DNA of 64,000 nucleotides from an uncultured Oscillospiraceae bacterium. Lineage in GTDB: Bacteria; Bacillota; Clostridia; Oscillospirales; Oscillospiraceae. This document shows positions 54,007 to 63,362 of this stretch, piece by piece. Within the stretch, counting starts at the first letter, position 1. The number at the start of each line of letters is the position of its first letter. Under the pieces are notes generated by a model. The model ran no database searches and was not told the DNA's origin. It worked only from the letters and a program-made list of their open reading frames with translations. The stretch lies in the NCBI GenBank assembly GCA_958423465.1, contig CATZRD010000003.1, forward strand, positions 1 through 64,000, written 5' to 3'. The position numbers and the translations under genes are program-made.

Positions 54007-55077
54007 ATGGACGAGGCGCGGCGGCTGGATCAGATAGCGGAGCCCCTGCTGGCGTGGTATGATGTCAACAAGCGGGACCTGCCCTGGCGGGGAACGACAG
54101 ACCCCTACCGGGTCTGGATCTCGGAGATCATGCTCCAGCAGACCCGGGTGGCGGCGGTGATGCCCTACTACCGGCGATGGATGGAGCGGCTCCCCACCGT
54201 GGAGGCCCTGGCGGCGGTGGACGACGAGGAGCTGATGAAGCTGTGGCAGGGCCTGGGCTACTACAGCCGGGCGAGAAACCTGAAAAAGGCGGCCCGGATC
54301 ATCGTGGAGGAGCGGGGCGGCCGCTTTCCGGACACCTATGAGGAGCTGCTGAGGCTCCCCGGCGTGGGGGACTACACCGCCGGGGCCATCGCCTCCATCG
54401 CCTTCGCCCGGCCGGTGCCGGCGGTGGACGGCAACGCCCTGCGGGTAGCGGCCCGGACGGCGGCCATCCGGGAAAACGTTCTGGACCCGGCGGTGAGGCG
54501 GTCCTTCCGGGCGCTGCTGGCCGAGGCCATGCCCCAGGACCGGCCCGGGGCCTTCAATCAGGCACTGATGGACCTGGGGGCCACGGTTTGCCTCCCCAGC
54601 GGCCAGCCCCTCTGCGGCGGCTGCCCTCTGGCCTCCCTCTGCCAGGCCCGGCGGCTGGGGCTTTGGGACCAGCTCCCCGTTCGGGCGAAAAAGCCGAAGC
54701 GCCGGGTGGAGGAGATGACGGTCTACCTTCTGCTGCGGGAGGGCCGCGCGGCCCTGCGGAAGCGGCCGGAGACGGGCCTGCTGGCCGGGCTGTGGGAATT
54801 TCCCCACGTACCGGGGACCCTGACGGAGACGGAGGCGGCCGCGCCCCTGGCCGGCTGGGGCCTGACGCCTCTGGACTGGCGGGAGAAGATCGAGACAAAG
54901 CACGTCTTTACCCATGTGGAGTGGCATATGACCGGCTATCTGCTCACCGTCCGGGGGGAGTGCCCCGGACTTCTGTGGGCGGACCGGGAGGCGCTGGAGA
55001 AGCTGGCGGTGCCGTCGGCCTTCGCCCGGTACCTGCGGGAAGCCATGGAGCTTTTGGACGGTGAACAACACCAATAA
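54007..55077 (+). CDS. mutY: A/G-specific adenine DNA glycosylase MutY
   Basis: A 356-residue repair glycosylase that removes A opposite 8-oxoguanine. The catalytic glutamate is in ISEIMLQQTRVAAVMPYY, the helix-hairpin-helix is LPGVGDYTAGAIASIAFARP, and the catalytic aspartate is in PVPAVDGNALRV. The iron-sulfur cluster cysteines are in ATVCLPSGQPLCGGCPLASL then C, with seven residues between the first pair, one more than the typical six. The C-terminal NUDIX-like domain (LLAGLWEFPHVPG, HVFTHVEWHMTGYLL) is present. Confidence 0.94.
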   Translation: MDEARRLDQIAEPLLAWYDVNKRDLPWRGTTDPYRVWISEIMLQQTRVAAVMPYYRRWMERLPTVEALAAVDDEELMKLWQGLGYYSRARNLKKAARIIVEERGGRFPDTYEELLRLPGVGDYTAGAIASIAFARPVPAVDGNALRVAARTAAIRENVLDPAVRRSFRALLAEAMPQDRPGAFNQALMDLGATVCLPSGQPLCGGCPLASLCQARRLGLWDQLPVRAKKPKRRVEEMTVYLLLREGRAALRKRPETGLLAGLWEFPHVPGTLTETEAAAPLAGWGLTPLDWREKIETKHVFTHVEWHMTGYLLTVRGECPGLLWADREALEKLAVPSAFARYLREAMELLDGEQHQ

Positions 55078-55095
55078 CATACAGGAGAGAGAAAT

Positions 55096-55692
55096 ATGGC
55101 GCAGTTATACTTCAAATACGGAGCCATGGGCTCCAGCAAGACCGCCAACGCCCTCATGGCCCGGTTCAACTACGAGGAGCGGGGCCAGCAGACCCTGCTG
55201 GTCAAGCCCCGGCTGGACACCCGGGACGGGGACCACATGGTGGTCTCCCGGATTGGCCTTACCTACCCATGCATTTATTTTGATGAAATGCAGAAGATAA
55301 ATCCCATGGAGCTGCAGCAGAACGCCTGCATCATCGTGGACGAGGCCCAGTTCCTCACCCGGGAGGAGGTCCACTATCTGGTGCATCTGGTGGACGACTG
55401 CGGTATTCCCGTCATGTGCTACGGCCTGCGGGCCGACTTCAAGGGGGAGCTGTTCCCCGGCAGCTACGAGCTGCTGGTGATGGCGGACAAGATCGAGGAG
55501 GTCAAGACCATCTGCTGGTGCGGCAAGAAGGCCACCTTCAACGCCCGGTTCGACGAGCACGGCAAGGTGCTCAAGGAGGGCGCTCAGGTGGTCCTGGGGG
55601 CCAACGACAAATACATCGGCCTCTGCCGCCGCCACTGGATGGAGGGCAACCTTGGCCCCGACTTCCAGCCCCAGCTCCCGCCGGAGGAGTAA
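55096..55692 (+). CDS. tdk: Thymidine kinase
   Basis: A 198-residue type II thymidine kinase for thymidine salvage. The P-loop is YGAMGSSKTANALMARFN, the Walker B and lid are ACIIVDEAQFLTREEV and YGLRADFKGELFPGSYEL, and a zinc-binding lobe contains ICWCGKKATFNAR with a later CRRHW. The gene begins 18 bases after mutY, with CAGGAGAGAG upstream. Confidence 0.94.
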   Translation: MAQLYFKYGAMGSSKTANALMARFNYEERGQQTLLVKPRLDTRDGDHMVVSRIGLTYPCIYFDEMQKINPMELQQNACIIVDEAQFLTREEVHYLVHLVDDCGIPVMCYGLRADFKGELFPGSYELLVMADKIEEVKTICWCGKKATFNARFDEHGKVLKEGAQVVLGANDKYIGLCRRHWMEGNLGPDFQPQLPPEE

Positions 55693-55726
55693 GCCCGGTT
55701 TTGTAAAATAAGGAGGGGATCGTTCC

Positions 55727-56584
55727 ATGTGGATGCTGCTGGCGGCGCTGTCCGCCCTGTTCGCCGGCGCCACGTCCATTCTGGCCAAGATCGGGATTCG
55801 GCGGACCGATTCCACTGTGGCCACCGCCATCCGCACCGTCGTGGTGCTGATCATGGCCTGGGGCATGGTCCTTTTGGTGGGGTCCCAGGACCAGCTCAGC
55901 GGCCTCAGCGGGAGAAATCTCCTGTTCCTGACCCTCTCGGGCCTGGCCACCGGGGGAAGTTGGCTGTGCTACTTCCGGGCGCTGAAGCTGGGGAACGTGA
56001 ACCGGGTGGTGGCGGTGGACAAGTCCAGCACCGTGCTCACCATTCTGCTGGCCTTTTTGATTCTGAAGGAACCCTTCAGCGCCGTGGCCGGGGCCGCCAT
56101 GGTCCTCATCGCCGCCGGGACCTGGCTGATGCTGGAGAAAAAGGCGGACCAGAGCCAGGGCCAGGGGCCGTGGCTCCTCTACGCCCTGGGCTCCGCAGTG
56201 TTCGCCAGCCTCACCTCCATTCTGGCCAAGATCGGCATCAGCGGCGTGGAGTCCAATCTGGGCACCGCCGTGCGCACGTCGGTGGTGCTGGTGATGGCCT
56301 GGGCCATGGTGGTCCTCACCGGCAAGTGGGACCAGGTCCGCCGGGTGGAGGGCAGGGAGCTGCTCTTCATCTGTCTCTCGGGCCTGGCCACCGGGGGAAG
56401 CTGGCTGTGCTACTACCGGGCGCTCCAGGACGGTCCCGCCAGCGTGGTGGTCCCTATCGACAAGCTGAGCATCCTGGCGGTGGCCCTCTTCGCCCGGGTC
56501 TTTCTGGGGGAGCGGCTGAGCCGCCGGGCCGGCGCGGGCCTGGCCCTGCTCACCGCCGGCACTCTGCTGATGGTGATCGCCTAG
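55727..56584 (+). CDS. EamA/DMT family transporter
   Basis: A 285-residue ten-helix drug/metabolite transporter with two EamA repeats. The halves are unusually alike: SILAKIGIRRTDSTVATAIR pairs with SILAKIGISGVESNLGTAVR, and LSGLATGGSWLCYFRALK with LSGLATGGSWLCYYRALQ, even at the DNA level. Substrate is unknown. AAGGAGGGG precedes the ATG. It lies 34 bases after tdk and ends at a strong terminator. Confidence 0.88.
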   Translation: MWMLLAALSALFAGATSILAKIGIRRTDSTVATAIRTVVVLIMAWGMVLLVGSQDQLSGLSGRNLLFLTLSGLATGGSWLCYFRALKLGNVNRVVAVDKSSTVLTILLAFLILKEPFSAVAGAAMVLIAAGTWLMLEKKADQSQGQGPWLLYALGSAVFASLTSILAKIGISGVESNLGTAVRTSVVLVMAWAMVVLTGKWDQVRRVEGRELLFICLSGLATGGSWLCYYRALQDGPASVVVPIDKLSILAVALFARVFLGERLSRRAGAGLALLTAGTLLMVIA

Positions 56585-56624
56585 CGGGCCGCGGAGGAGA
56601 GGCTCCGCCGCCTGTCCGGCCGCG

Positions 56625-56663
56625 AAAAAAGTCCCGTCTGCCGCGGCAGACGGGACTTTTTTT
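56625..56663. terminator. Bidirectional terminator
   Basis: AAAAAAGTCCCGTCTGCCG and complement ending in TTTTTTT, between the EamA gene and the convergent ferredoxin. Confidence 0.93.
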
Positions 56664-56674
56664 GCCTATGTAGC

Positions 56675-56845
56675 TTACTCAGCCTCAATGGCGCCCACAG
56701 GGCAGTTGGCAGCGCAGGCGCCGCAGTCCACGCAGACGTCGGCGTCGATGACGTAATGGTCGGCGCCCTCAGAGATGGCCTCGACGGGGCAGTTCTCCGC
56801 GCAGGTGCCGCAGGAAACGCAAACGTCAGTGATCTTGTGAGCCAT
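56675..56845 (-). CDS. 2[4Fe-4S] ferredoxin, 56 residues
   Basis: A clostridial-type ferredoxin, MAHKITDVCVSCGTCAENCP at the start and DADVCVDCGACAANCPVGAI at the end, with two CxxCxxCxxxCP motifs for two [4Fe-4S] clusters. It carries low-potential electrons in anaerobic metabolism. It is monocistronic, with TTGCAA-16-TACAAT (56896-56923, minus) upstream. Confidence 0.96.
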   Translation of the reverse strand: MAHKITDVCVSCGTCAENCPVEAISEGADHYVIDADVCVDCGACAANCPVGAIEAE

Positions 56846-56895
56846 GAATCGTTACCTCCATAAAATTGCTACCCGGTCAAACCGATGGTATTCCT

Positions 56896-56923
56896 ATTGT
56901 AGCATGCTGTCGGGAAATTGCAA
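56896..56923 (-). promoter_or_regulatory. Promoter for the ferredoxin gene
   Basis: TTGCAA (56918-56923), 16 bases, TACAAT (56896-56901) on the minus strand. No clear promoter for clpC was found in 56,924-57,039. Confidence 0.7.
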
Positions 56924-57039
56924 GAGCCAATTGCTCTCATTTCCGGAGAAATGTGTAAAACGCCGTCCCGGGGGCATACTTCTAAGAGGCCGCGGACAAG
57001 GGCGGCCGCCCAACGTCTTTGATTTTGGAGCGTGGATGT

Positions 57040-59487
57040 ATGTATGAAAACCAACTCACCCCCCGGGCCCAGGGCGCTCTGCGCCGGGCCCATCAGGCGG
57101 CGGAGGAGCTGGGCCACAGCTATGTGGGCAGCGAGCACCTGCTGCTGGGCCTCGCCCTGGAGGAGAGCGGCAGCGCCCGGCGGTGCCTGCTGGAGCAGGC
57201 CGTCACCGCCGACCGGGTCCGGGAGATCATCGTAGGGATCGTGGGCATGGGCCTGCCGGGCCTGGCTCCGCCCCAGGGCCTGACCCCCCGGTGCAGGCGG
57301 GTCATCGAAAACGCCGCCGGAGAGGCCCGCCAGAGCGGCAGCGGCTATGTGGGCACGGAGCATCTGCTGCTGGGCATCCTGCGGGAAAACGGGGCCATGG
57401 CCTCCCGGGTGCTGGCCGCCGCCGGGGCAGACGTAAAAAAGCTGCGGACTTCCCTGACCCAGCGGCTGGCCGCCGCCCCCCGCCTTGTTCGGGAGCCGGG
57501 GCCCCGCGGCGCCGCCAGTCAGGAGCTGCCCCGGAGCAAAAGCCTGGAGCAGTTCACCCGCAGCCTCACCGCCATGGCCCGGGAGGGCCAGCTGGACCCG
57601 GTGCTGGGCCGGGAGGGGGAGATCCGGCGCTCCATCCGCATCCTCAGCCGCCGGACCAAGAACAACCCCGTGCTCATCGGGGAGCCGGGGGTGGGCAAGA
57701 CCGCCGTGGTGGAGGGGCTGGCCCAGCGGATCGTCAGCGGCGACGTGCCGGAGGAGCTGCGGGGCGTGACCATTCTCTCCATCGATTTGGCGTCCATGCT
57801 GGCGGGCACAAAATACCGGGGGGAATTCGAGGAGCGGGTGAAGGCCGCCCTGGCGGAGGTGCGGCGCATGGGCAACGTGATCCTCTTCATCGACGAGCTG
57901 CACAACATCGTGGGGGCCGGCAGCGCCGAGGGGGCGGTGGACGCCGCCAACATCCTCAAGCCCGCCCTCAGCCGCCGGGACCTGCGGGTCATCGGCGCCA
58001 CCACCATGGACGAGTACCGCCGGTACATCGAGAAGGACGCGGCGCTGGAGCGGCGCTTCCAACCGGTGACGGTGGCGGAGCCCACGCCGGAGACAGCGGT
58101 GGAGATTCTGACGGGACTGCGGGACAAGTATGAGGCCCACCATAAATTGACCATCACCGACGGAGCCATCCGCGCCGCTGTGGACCTGAGCCGGCGGTAT
58201 CTGGCGGACCGCTTTCTGCCGGACAAGGCCATCGACCTCATGGACGAGGCCTGCAGCCGGGTCCGGCTGGAGAGCGGCGGCCAGGCCCCGGACCTCCAGG
58301 AGCTGGAGCAGCGGCTGGACCGGGTCCGCCGGGAAAAGGCCGAGGCAGCGGCCGGAGAGCAGTTCGAGCAGGCCGCCAAGCTGCGGGACGCGGAGGAGAG
58401 CTTCGCCCAGCAGCTGGAGGAGGCCCGCCGGCAATGGCAGCAGAGCCGCTCCGGCGGCCTTGCGGCAGTCACCGGGGAGGATGTGGCCGCCGTGGCGGCG
58501 GAGTGGACCGGCATCCCCGTCAGCCGGATCACCGCCAGCGAGCGGGAGGCCCTGGTGGATCTGGAGGACCGGCTCCGCCGCCGGGTGGTGGGACAGGACG
58601 AGGCCGTGGCCGTGCTGGCCCGGGCCATCCGCCGGGGCCGGGTGGGGCTGAAGGAGCCGGGCCGCCCCATCGGCAGCTTCCTGCTGCTGGGCCCCACCGG
58701 GGTGGGCAAGACGGAGCTGTGCCGCGCCCTGGCCCAGGCCCTCTTCGGCCAGGAGGAGGCCATGATCCGCATCGACATGTCCGAGTACGCCCAGGGCCAT
58801 GCCGCCAGCCGCCTCATCGGCTCCCCGCCGGGCTACGTGGGCCACGAGGAGGGCGGGCAGCTGACGGAGGCGGTGCGGCGGCGGCCCTACAGCGTGGTGC
58901 TCTTCGACGAGATCGAAAAGGCCCACCAGCAGGTGTGGGACCTGCTGCTCCAGATCATGGAGGACGGCCTCATTACCGACAGCCACGGCCGCCGGGTGGA
59001 CTTCAAAAACACCGTGGTGGTGATGACCAGCAATCTGGGGGCCCAGGCCCTCACCGGCGGCAAAAGCGCCCCGGGCTTCTCCGCCGGCGGCCAGGAGAAC
59101 CGGGAGCGGGACCGGCGGCGGGCGGTGGAGGAGGCCCTGCGGGACACCTTCCGGCCGGAGTTCCTCAACCGGGTGGATGAGACCGTGATCTTCCGCCAGC
59201 TCACCGCCCCGGATCTCCAGGCCATCGCCCGGCGGCTGCTGGCGGAGACGGGCCGGCGTCTGGAAGCCCTGGGCCTCGCCCTCACCGCCGGGGACGAGGC
59301 CGTGGCCCTGCTGGCCCAGGAGGGTTATGACCCCGCCTATGGGGCCCGGCCCCTGCGGCGGGTGATCCGCGCCCAGGTGGAGGACCCCATCGCCGAGGGG
59401 ATCCTCTCCGGCGCTTACGCCTCCGGGGACCGGCTTCGGCTCACCGCCGGGGAAAAGGGCCTTGCTATTGAGCGGGAAAGCGTGTAG
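57040..59487 (+). CDS. clpC: ClpC-type AAA+ ATPase
   Basis: An 815-residue Hsp100 unfoldase that works with ClpP or alone. Two N-terminal Clp repeats (SYVGSEHLLLGLALEESGSA and GYVGTEHLLLGILRENGAMA) precede AAA module 1 (GEPGVGKTAVVEGLAQRI, VILFIDELHNIVGAG), a UVR-containing linker (GEQFEQAAKLRDAEESFA) and AAA module 2 (LLLGPTGVGKTELCRALAQA, VVLFDEIEKAHQQVWDLLLQ). The linker and UVR motif mark ClpC rather than ClpB. No ctsR, mcsA or mcsB is adjacent, so regulation differs from the Bacillus operon. The start at 57040 has TTGGAG upstream. Confidence 0.9.
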   Translation: MYENQLTPRAQGALRRAHQAAEELGHSYVGSEHLLLGLALEESGSARRCLLEQAVTADRVREIIVGIVGMGLPGLAPPQGLTPRCRRVIENAAGEARQSGSGYVGTEHLLLGILRENGAMASRVLAAAGADVKKLRTSLTQRLAAAPRLVREPGPRGAASQELPRSKSLEQFTRSLTAMAREGQLDPVLGREGEIRRSIRILSRRTKNNPVLIGEPGVGKTAVVEGLAQRIVSGDVPEELRGVTILSIDLASMLAGTKYRGEFEERVKAALAEVRRMGNVILFIDELHNIVGAGSAEGAVDAANILKPALSRRDLRVIGATTMDEYRRYIEKDAALERRFQPVTVAEPTPETAVEILTGLRDKYEAHHKLTITDGAIRAAVDLSRRYLADRFLPDKAIDLMDEACSRVRLESGGQAPDLQELEQRLDRVRREKAEAAAGEQFEQAAKLRDAEESFAQQLEEARRQWQQSRSGGLAAVTGEDVAAVAAEWTGIPVSRITASEREALVDLEDRLRRRVVGQDEAVAVLARAIRRGRVGLKEPGRPIGSFLLLGPTGVGKTELCRALAQALFGQEEAMIRIDMSEYAQGHAASRLIGSPPGYVGHEEGGQLTEAVRRRPYSVVLFDEIEKAHQQVWDLLLQIMEDGLITDSHGRRVDFKNTVVVMTSNLGAQALTGGKSAPGFSAGGQENRERDRRRAVEEALRDTFRPEFLNRVDETVIFRQLTAPDLQAIARRLLAETGRRLEALGLALTAGDEAVALLAQEGYDPAYGARPLRRVIRAQVEDPIAEGILSGAYASGDRLRLTAGEKGLAIERESV

Positions 59488-59490
59488 AAT

Positions 59491-59529
59491 GAAAGAGGGG
59501 CCGGGCGGCGCGCCCGGTCCCCTTTCTCT
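59491..59529 (+). terminator. Terminator after clpC
   Basis: GAAAGAGGGGCCGGGC-GGCGC-GCCCGG.CCCCTTTCT, with a T-rich end. Confidence 0.8.
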
Positions 59530-59592
59530 GTGGTGTGTCGCGGCGGGAGAGCCGCGCTTCCCCTTATTCTATTTTTAAAGGAGGACCATCGT

Positions 59593-61320
59593 ATGGGATT
59601 TTCCGGTACCGACGCCGGGGGCTTCCAGTGGGAGGGCTTCAACAGCGGCGCTCCGTCCCAGCCCCCTAAGCCGCCCAGGGAGAAAAAGCCCCGCAAGAGC
59701 GTCTCTTCTCCCGCCAAGCGGCTGCTCATCAATCTGGCTGTCACCCTCATTTTCGGCTTTCTCTACTTTTATTTGGAGCTGCCTCCCATCAGTCTCCAGG
59801 CCCCGGAGTTCTATGTCTTTGCCTTTTTGCTGTGCGCGGTGTACTGCGTCTGCGCCGTGTTCACCTCCGGCTTTCAGGGGCAGGGGATCAAGCACTACTT
59901 CAAGTTTCTGAAGAAGCAGTGCGCCGTCCCCTTCTTCCTGGCGCTGGCCCTGCTGGCGGCGGCTCTGGTGGGCAGTCTCACCAGCAGCGTGCTTTTCCGG
60001 GCCAGGACCTACGCGGAGCTGCTGCCCTTTGAGGTCGGGGACTTCGCCGCCGACGTGGACGAGATCCGCTACGACCAGATCCCCATGCTGGACAAGGACT
60101 CCGCCGAGCGGCTGGGGGACCGGAAGCTGGGCGAGCTCAGCGATATGGTCAGCCAGTTCGAGGTCATGGAGGACTACACCCAGATCAACTACAAGGGCCG
60201 CCCGGTGCGCATCGCCACCCTGATGTACGCCGACGTCATCAAGTGGCTCACCAACCGCTCCGACGGTCTGCCCGCCTATCTGATCGTGGATATGGTCACC
60301 CAGAACGTGGAGCTGAAGCGGCTGGACGAGGGCATCAAGTACACCACCGCCGAGCATCTGGGCCGGAACCTGTACCGCTACCTGCGGTTCCACTACCCCA
60401 CCTATATCTTCCACCAGCCGGTGATGGAGGTGGACGAGGAGGGTACGCCCTACTGGATCTGTCCCCGGATCGTCAAGACCATCGGCCTCTTCGGCGGCGC
60501 GGACGTGCGGGGCGCGGTGCTGGTCAACGCCGTCACCGGGGAGAGCCAGTACTGCGAGGAGGTCCCCTCCTGGGTGGATAACCTCTACAACGCCCAGCTC
60601 ATCATGGCCCAGTACGACTACTACGGGATGTACCACAACGGCTTTTTCAACTCCCTCTTCGGTCAGCGGGACGTGACCATCACCACCGAGGGCTACAACT
60701 ACATCGCCCTGGGAGACGACGTGTACGTCTACACCGGCATCACCTCCACCGGTGGGGACCAGTCCAACATCGGCTTCATCCTCACCAACCAGCGCACCAA
60801 GGAGACCAAGTTTTACTCCAGCGCCGGCGCCACGGAGTACTCCGCCATGGCCAGCGCCAACGGCGAGCTGCAGAACCTGCACTATAACGCCACCTTCCCC
60901 CTGCTGCTGAACATCGGCGGCCAGCCCACCTATTTCATGGCCATGAAGGACGACGCCAAGCTGGTGAAAAAGTACGCCATGGTCAACGTCCAGCAGTACC
61001 AGATCGTGGCCACCGGCGACACCGTGGCGGAGTGCGAGCAGAACTATCTGGCGCTGCTCAGCCGCAGCGGCATCGTGGACGGCACCGCCAATCTCACCGG
61101 GACCGAGACGGTCCAGGGAGCGGTGGCGGACATCCGTTCCGCCGTGCTGGACGGCAACAGCTACTACTTCATCCAGCTCATCGGCGGCGACGTGTTCTAC
61201 TCCGTCAGCGCCGCGGAGCACCCCCTGGCGGTGATCCTCAGCAAGGGCGATCAGGTGTCCATCACCTACCGTCCCGGCGAGGACAGTATCCTGGAGGGCG
61301 TGGAGCTGGCCCTGCGGTAG
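59593..61320 (+). CDS. Large membrane-anchored protein of unknown function, 575 residues
   Basis: A cytoplasmic Gly/Pro/Lys-rich start (PSQPPKPPREKKPRKSVS) leads to three hydrophobic helices (LLINLAVTLIFGFLYFYLEL, FYVFAFLLCAVYCVCAVFTS and FFLALALLAAALVGSLTSSV), then ~430 residues predicted outside. The exterior is rich in beta and aromatic residues (YHNGFFNSLFGQRDVTITTE, IALGDDVYVYTGITSTGGDQ). Clostridial proteins of this type are labelled hypothetical or 'Tat pathway signal'; no twin-arginine motif is obvious. The start was chosen by AAAGGAGGA at 59593. Monocistronic. Confidence 0.65.
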   Translation: MGFSGTDAGGFQWEGFNSGAPSQPPKPPREKKPRKSVSSPAKRLLINLAVTLIFGFLYFYLELPPISLQAPEFYVFAFLLCAVYCVCAVFTSGFQGQGIKHYFKFLKKQCAVPFFLALALLAAALVGSLTSSVLFRARTYAELLPFEVGDFAADVDEIRYDQIPMLDKDSAERLGDRKLGELSDMVSQFEVMEDYTQINYKGRPVRIATLMYADVIKWLTNRSDGLPAYLIVDMVTQNVELKRLDEGIKYTTAEHLGRNLYRYLRFHYPTYIFHQPVMEVDEEGTPYWICPRIVKTIGLFGGADVRGAVLVNAVTGESQYCEEVPSWVDNLYNAQLIMAQYDYYGMYHNGFFNSLFGQRDVTITTEGYNYIALGDDVYVYTGITSTGGDQSNIGFILTNQRTKETKFYSSAGATEYSAMASANGELQNLHYNATFPLLLNIGGQPTYFMAMKDDAKLVKKYAMVNVQQYQIVATGDTVAECEQNYLALLSRSGIVDGTANLTGTETVQGAVADIRSAVLDGNSYYFIQLIGGDVFYSVSAAEHPLAVILSKGDQVSITYRPGEDSILEGVELALR

Positions 61321-61338
61321 CCGGAAAGGACAATCAGG

Positions 61339-61368
61339 CCGGGGCGGCGAACGCCGCCCCGTCTTTTT
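61339..61368 (+). terminator. Terminator before cobI
   Basis: GGGGCGGC-GAAC-GCCGCCCC followed by GTCTTTTT. Confidence 0.85.
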
Positions 61369-61406
61369 GGGTCATTCAGCTTTTGAGAAAAACAGGAGAA
61401 GCACAT

Positions 61407-62096
61407 ATGGAAAAAGGTATGTTATACGGCGTGGGCGTGGGTCCGGGGGACCCGGAACTGCTGACCATCAAGGCATCGAACATCCTCCGCGCCGCCGACG
61501 TGGTGGCGGCGCCCCGGACGGAGGGCGGCGGTCAGGCGGCTCTGGATATTGCCGCGCCCTACATCCAGGGCAAGCCGGTGCTCTACTGCGCCGCGCCCAT
61601 GAGCCGGGACCGGTCCGCCGCCCTGGCCTCCTACCGGGAGGCCGCCGGGGAGATCTGCTCTCTGCTGGACCGGGGAAAGACCGTGGCCTTCCTCACCCTG
61701 GGGGACCCCACGGTATACTCCACCTACATGAACGTCCACCGGATGGTACGGGAGGCGGGGTATGAGGCCGCGCTCATCCCCGGGGTGCCCTCCTTCTGCG
61801 CCGCGGCGGCCAGGCTGGGGATCTCCCTGTGCGAGGGGAGCGAGCGGCTGCTCATCGTCCCCGCCGGATACCCCGGGCTGGAGGAAAGCCTGGACGTGGA
61901 CGCCAACAAGGTCCTCATGAAGGCCGGGCGCTCCCTCCCCGCGCTGCGGGACCTGCTGGAAAAGCGGGGGGAGCTGGAAAACGCCTCTCTGGCGGCGAAC
62001 TGCGGCATGGACGGCGAGGTGATCCTTCCCCGGCTGGCGGATCTCACCGGCCCCACGGGGTATTTCTCCCTGGTGGTGGTCCGCCCTCCCAGGTGA
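61407..62096 (+). CDS. cobI: Precorrin-2/sirohydrochlorin C20-methyltransferase CobI/CbiL
   Basis: A 229-residue SAM-dependent methyltransferase of the corrin pathway. MLYGVGVGPGDPELLTIKAS is the family start; LTLGDPTVYSTYMNVHRMV and ALIPGVPSFCAAAARLGISL are conserved. It methylates C20 of the tetrapyrrole on the way to cobalamin. No other cobalamin genes are adjacent. AGGAGAAG precedes ATG 61407. Presence of a RACo-like protein downstream is consistent with corrinoid use. Confidence 0.93.
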   Translation: MEKGMLYGVGVGPGDPELLTIKASNILRAADVVAAPRTEGGGQAALDIAAPYIQGKPVLYCAAPMSRDRSAALASYREAAGEICSLLDRGKTVAFLTLGDPTVYSTYMNVHRMVREAGYEAALIPGVPSFCAAAARLGISLCEGSERLLIVPAGYPGLEESLDVDANKVLMKAGRSLPALRDLLEKRGELENASLAANCGMDGEVILPRLADLTGPTGYFSLVVVRPPR

Positions 62097-62135
62097 TCCG
62101 CCCCGCCGGGACCGGAAAAAGCGTCCTCTTTGCCC

Positions 62136-62164
62136 TTTACAGGTCCCGGATTCTATGGCATAAT
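62136..62164 (+). promoter_or_regulatory. Sigma-A promoter for prfB
   Basis: TTTACA (62136-62141), 17 bases, CATAAT (62159-62164). Confidence 0.65.
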
Positions 62165-62205
62165 AAGGATTTGGGAGTTTATCTTCACAGGAATGGAGAA
62201 TGTAT

Positions 62206-63330
62206 ATGCCGATCATCGAATACGACACCTATAAGCAGAAGCTGCTGGCCCTGGAGCCGGAGCTGAACAAGTTGGCCGCGGCCCTGGATCTGGAGAGCGT
62301 CCGCCGGGAGGTGGAGGAGCTGGAGGAAAAGGCCGGGGACCCCAACTTCTGGAACGACATGGCCGCCTCTCAGAAGGTCCTCCAGCGGACCAAGCAGCTC
62401 AAGGGCAAGCTGGAGCACCACGCCCGGATGGTCACCCAGTGGGAGGACCTGACCACTCTGGTGGAAATGGCCGCGGAGGAGGAGGACGCCTCCCTGCTGC
62501 CGGAGGTGGAGGAGGGCTACGCCAAGCTGGAGGCCGCCCTGGAGGAGGCCAATCTGGCCACTTTGCTCACCGGGGAATACGACGGCAGCAACGCCATCCT
62601 CACCCTCCACGCCGGCGCCGGCGGCACCGAGGCCCAGGACTGGTGCCAGATGCTGTTCCGCATGTACACCCGCTGGGCAGAGCGCCACGATTTCACCGTC
62701 AAGACCCTGGACTATGAGGACGGCGACGAGGCGGGCATCAAGTCCGCCACCATCTCCATCGAGGGAGAGAACGCCTACGGCTTCCTCAAGAGCGAGAACG
62801 GCGTTCACCGGCTGGTGCGCATCTCCCCCTTCGACGCCAACGCCCGGCGGCAGACCTCCTTCGCCGCCGTGGAGGTCATGCCGGAGATCGAGGACGACAA
62901 CTCCGTGGAGATCCGCTCCGAGGATATCGAGATGCAGGTCTACCGGGCCTCCGGCGCCGGCGGCCAGCACGTCAACAAGACCTCCTCCGCCGTGCGCCTC
63001 ATCCACAAGCCCACCGGCGTGGTGGTCTCCTCCCAGCAGGAGCGCAGCCAGGTCCAGAACCGGGAGAACTGCATGAAGATGCTGCGGTCCAAGCTGATGG
63101 AGATGAAGGCCCAGCAGCACGCGGAGAAGATCAGCGACATCAAGGGCGTGCAGATGAAGATCGAGTGGGGCAGCCAGATCCGCTCCTATGTGTTCATGCC
63201 CTACACTCTGGCCAAGGACACCCGCACCGGCTTCGAAAACGGCAACATCAACGCGGTGATGGACGGCGATCTGGACGGCTTCATCAACGCCTACCTCACC
63301 GCCAGCGCCACCGGCGAGCTGAAGAAGTAA
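62206..63330 (+). CDS. prfB: Peptide chain release factor 2 (RF2)
   Basis: A 374-residue release factor for UAA/UGA. The GGQ peptide is in YRASGAGGQHVNKTSSAVRL and the codon-recognition SPF in RISPFDANARRQTSF. The usual +1 programmed frameshift near codon 25 (CTTTGA) is absent: the frame is continuous through DLESVRREVEELEEKAGDPN. The second ATG (62206) was preferred because GGAG is then seven bases upstream; 62200 gives two extra residues. Confidence 0.95.
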   Translation: MPIIEYDTYKQKLLALEPELNKLAAALDLESVRREVEELEEKAGDPNFWNDMAASQKVLQRTKQLKGKLEHHARMVTQWEDLTTLVEMAAEEEDASLLPEVEEGYAKLEAALEEANLATLLTGEYDGSNAILTLHAGAGGTEAQDWCQMLFRMYTRWAERHDFTVKTLDYEDGDEAGIKSATISIEGENAYGFLKSENGVHRLVRISPFDANARRQTSFAAVEVMPEIEDDNSVEIRSEDIEMQVYRASGAGGQHVNKTSSAVRLIHKPTGVVVSSQQERSQVQNRENCMKMLRSKLMEMKAQQHAEKISDIKGVQMKIEWGSQIRSYVFMPYTLAKDTRTGFENGNINAVMDGDLDGFINAYLTASATGELKK

Positions 63331-63362
63331 CCCCACAACACACCAAGGAGGACGAACCCGCC

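Noticed and set aside
62200..62330. Programmed frameshift in prfB
   Set aside because: The frame is continuous and no CTTTGA-like slip site or in-frame TGA is found.
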